A stretch of 13,917 bases of DNA from a bacterium UBA6115 (GTDB taxonomy: Bacteria; Bacillota_A; Clostridia; Christensenellales; Aristaeellaceae): positions 1 through 13,917 of the forward strand of contig DIWD01000019.1 of the NCBI GenBank assembly GCA_002428405.1, in the 5' to 3' direction. Shown here piece by piece: positions 13,255 through 13,917 of this stretch (positions are counted from its first letter, which is position 1; each line of letters begins with the position of its first letter). The notes beneath the pieces are model-generated. The model did no database searches and was not told the DNA's origin. It was given only the letters and a program-made list of their open reading frames with translations. The translations under genes and the position numbers were made by a program.

Positions 13255-13794
13255 ATGAGGACAATAAGCGTCGAGCCATATGATCCCAAATGGGCTGAGG
13301 AATTTGAAAAAATCAAAGGCGAAATATTGCCCGTGATCAGTGACAGCATCATTTCCTTTGAGCATGTCGGAAGCACCTCGGTTGTCGGTCTGTGGGCAAA
13401 GCCTGTCATTGACATTGACATCATCATTGACGACGGAATGTTACCTGTTGTCATGGAAAAACTTGCCGCTATGGGTTATGACCATAGAGGAGATCTGGGG
13501 ATCACAGGCAGAGAAGCTTTTGGGTACAGCGAAGAAGAAAAAGCACATCTGATGAAACATCATTTATATGTCTGCAATAAAAATAATCCAGAGCTGATGC
13601 AGCATCTGGCTTTCAGGAACTTTCTTAGAAAGAACCCTGAATATCGCGAAAAATACAGCAAAATAAAAATTGAAATGGCAAGGAAATATCCGCATGATAT
13701 TGACAGTTATTTAAATGGCAAAGAACCTGTCATCAGGGAAATATTGAAACTATGCGGAATCAAGCCATGGAAGGAACAAGAAATGAGTCATTGA
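13255..13794 (+). CDS. GrpB family protein (UPF0157, nucleotidyltransferase fold)
   Basis: This 179-residue protein is a GrpB/UPF0157 member, a small nucleotidyltransferase-fold family whose role is unproven. The core reads VEPYDPKWAEEFEKIKGEI (6-24), then FEHVGSTSVVGLWAKPVIDIDI (35-56), with Gly39-Ser40-Thr41 in the family's GST motif and Asp53 and Asp55 as the likely metal pair. The usual Pro in 'VPGL' is Val here, and Trp47 replaces a small residue. HHLYVC and LAFRNFLRKNPEYREKYSKIK further on match the family. GGTGGTG lies about seven bases before the ATG. It belongs to the low-GC stretch. Some relatives are fused to dephospho-CoA kinase, but no CoA genes are nearby. Confidence 0.88.
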   Translation: MRTISVEPYDPKWAEEFEKIKGEILPVISDSIISFEHVGSTSVVGLWAKPVIDIDIIIDDGMLPVVMEKLAAMGYDHRGDLGITGREAFGYSEEEKAHLMKHHLYVCNKNNPELMQHLAFRNFLRKNPEYREKYSKIKIEMARKYPHDIDSYLNGKEPVIREILKLCGIKPWKEQEMSH

Positions 13795-13843
13795 AATATT
13801 TCTGATAAGTGGAAGAAAAATTTGAATGGATTGAGGTGCGGAT

Positions 13844-13917
13844 ATGCTGTTGATCCGTCCGACGGAAAAATACCTTTCCTCCTACGCGGAAGCGGTGGAG
13901 GAGGATGCTGTCCACAG
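13844..13917 (+). CDS. Start of a probable GNAT-type acetyltransferase (3' end outside window)
   Basis: The last 74 bases open a frame from ATG 13844 with GAGGTG seven bases upstream. The 24 visible residues, MLLIRPTEKYLSSYAEAVEE and DAVH, match the usual opening of a group of GNAT N-acetyltransferases ('L.rPt..Y..sYleA..E'). The rest lies outside, so the family call rests on a short stretch. The composition is closer to the GC-rich genes at the left than to its neighbours. Confidence 0.5.
   Translation, partial: MLLIRPTEKYLSSYAEAVEEDAVH

Noticed and set aside
1..13917. CRISPR array or tandem repeats
   Set aside because: No regularly spaced direct repeats were seen anywhere in the window.

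Overview
The window reads as a stretch of chromosome from a fairly GC-rich member of the Bacillota, most likely Clostridia. The pointers are strong AGGAGG-type ribosome binding sites, GTG and TTG starts, a TPP riboswitch in front of a stand-alone ThiT-type thiamine transporter subunit, and an OhrR that matches the Bacillus subtilis protein closely. No species can be named from the sequence alone.

Layout. Bases 1-1345 (+ strand): the end of a glutathione peroxidase gene, an overlapping ohrR-type peroxide sensor, and a pyridoxamine-phosphate-oxidase-like flavoprotein. Bases 1482-3461 (- strand): a secreted cell-wall amidase with a duplicated N-terminal domain, then a peroxiredoxin gene broken by an internal frame-changing deletion. 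Bases 3571-4635 (+): a cytoplasmic L-asparaginase with a clear promoter. Bases 4636-5062 hold no convincing protein gene but a dense nest of perfect hairpins, including a pseudoknot-compatible pairing. It looks like a structured RNA or small mobile element; my best guess is an ORF-less HEARO/omega-RNA-like element. Bases 5063-7216 (-): a DUF218/YdcF membrane protein, radC and thiT, the last with its TPP riboswitch. Bases 7249-11931 (+): a tightly spaced four-gene run made of two unrecognised proteins, an ABC exporter and a beta-CASP metallo-beta-lactamase ribonuclease-like protein.

From about 12060 to 13840 the composition drops sharply (60 bases at 12481-12540 hold 18 G/C, against 37 of 60 at 9901-9960). 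This part carries small stand-alone genes: a DUF3795 cysteine-rich protein, a VOC/glyoxalase-fold protein, a tiny ORF and a GrpB-family protein. It looks like recently acquired accessory DNA. The last 74 bases start what appears to be an acetyltransferase gene with composition nearer to the host.

How the genes work together. The left part has an oxidative-stress theme (glutathione peroxidase, OhrR, a dead peroxiredoxin). The thiT leader shows thiamine-pyrophosphate feedback on thiamine uptake. The four-gene run on the right is probably one transcript driven from a promoter that is back to back with the thiT promoter and shares its -35 bases. The most interesting item is the structured, ORF-less element between the asparaginase and ydcF-like genes.
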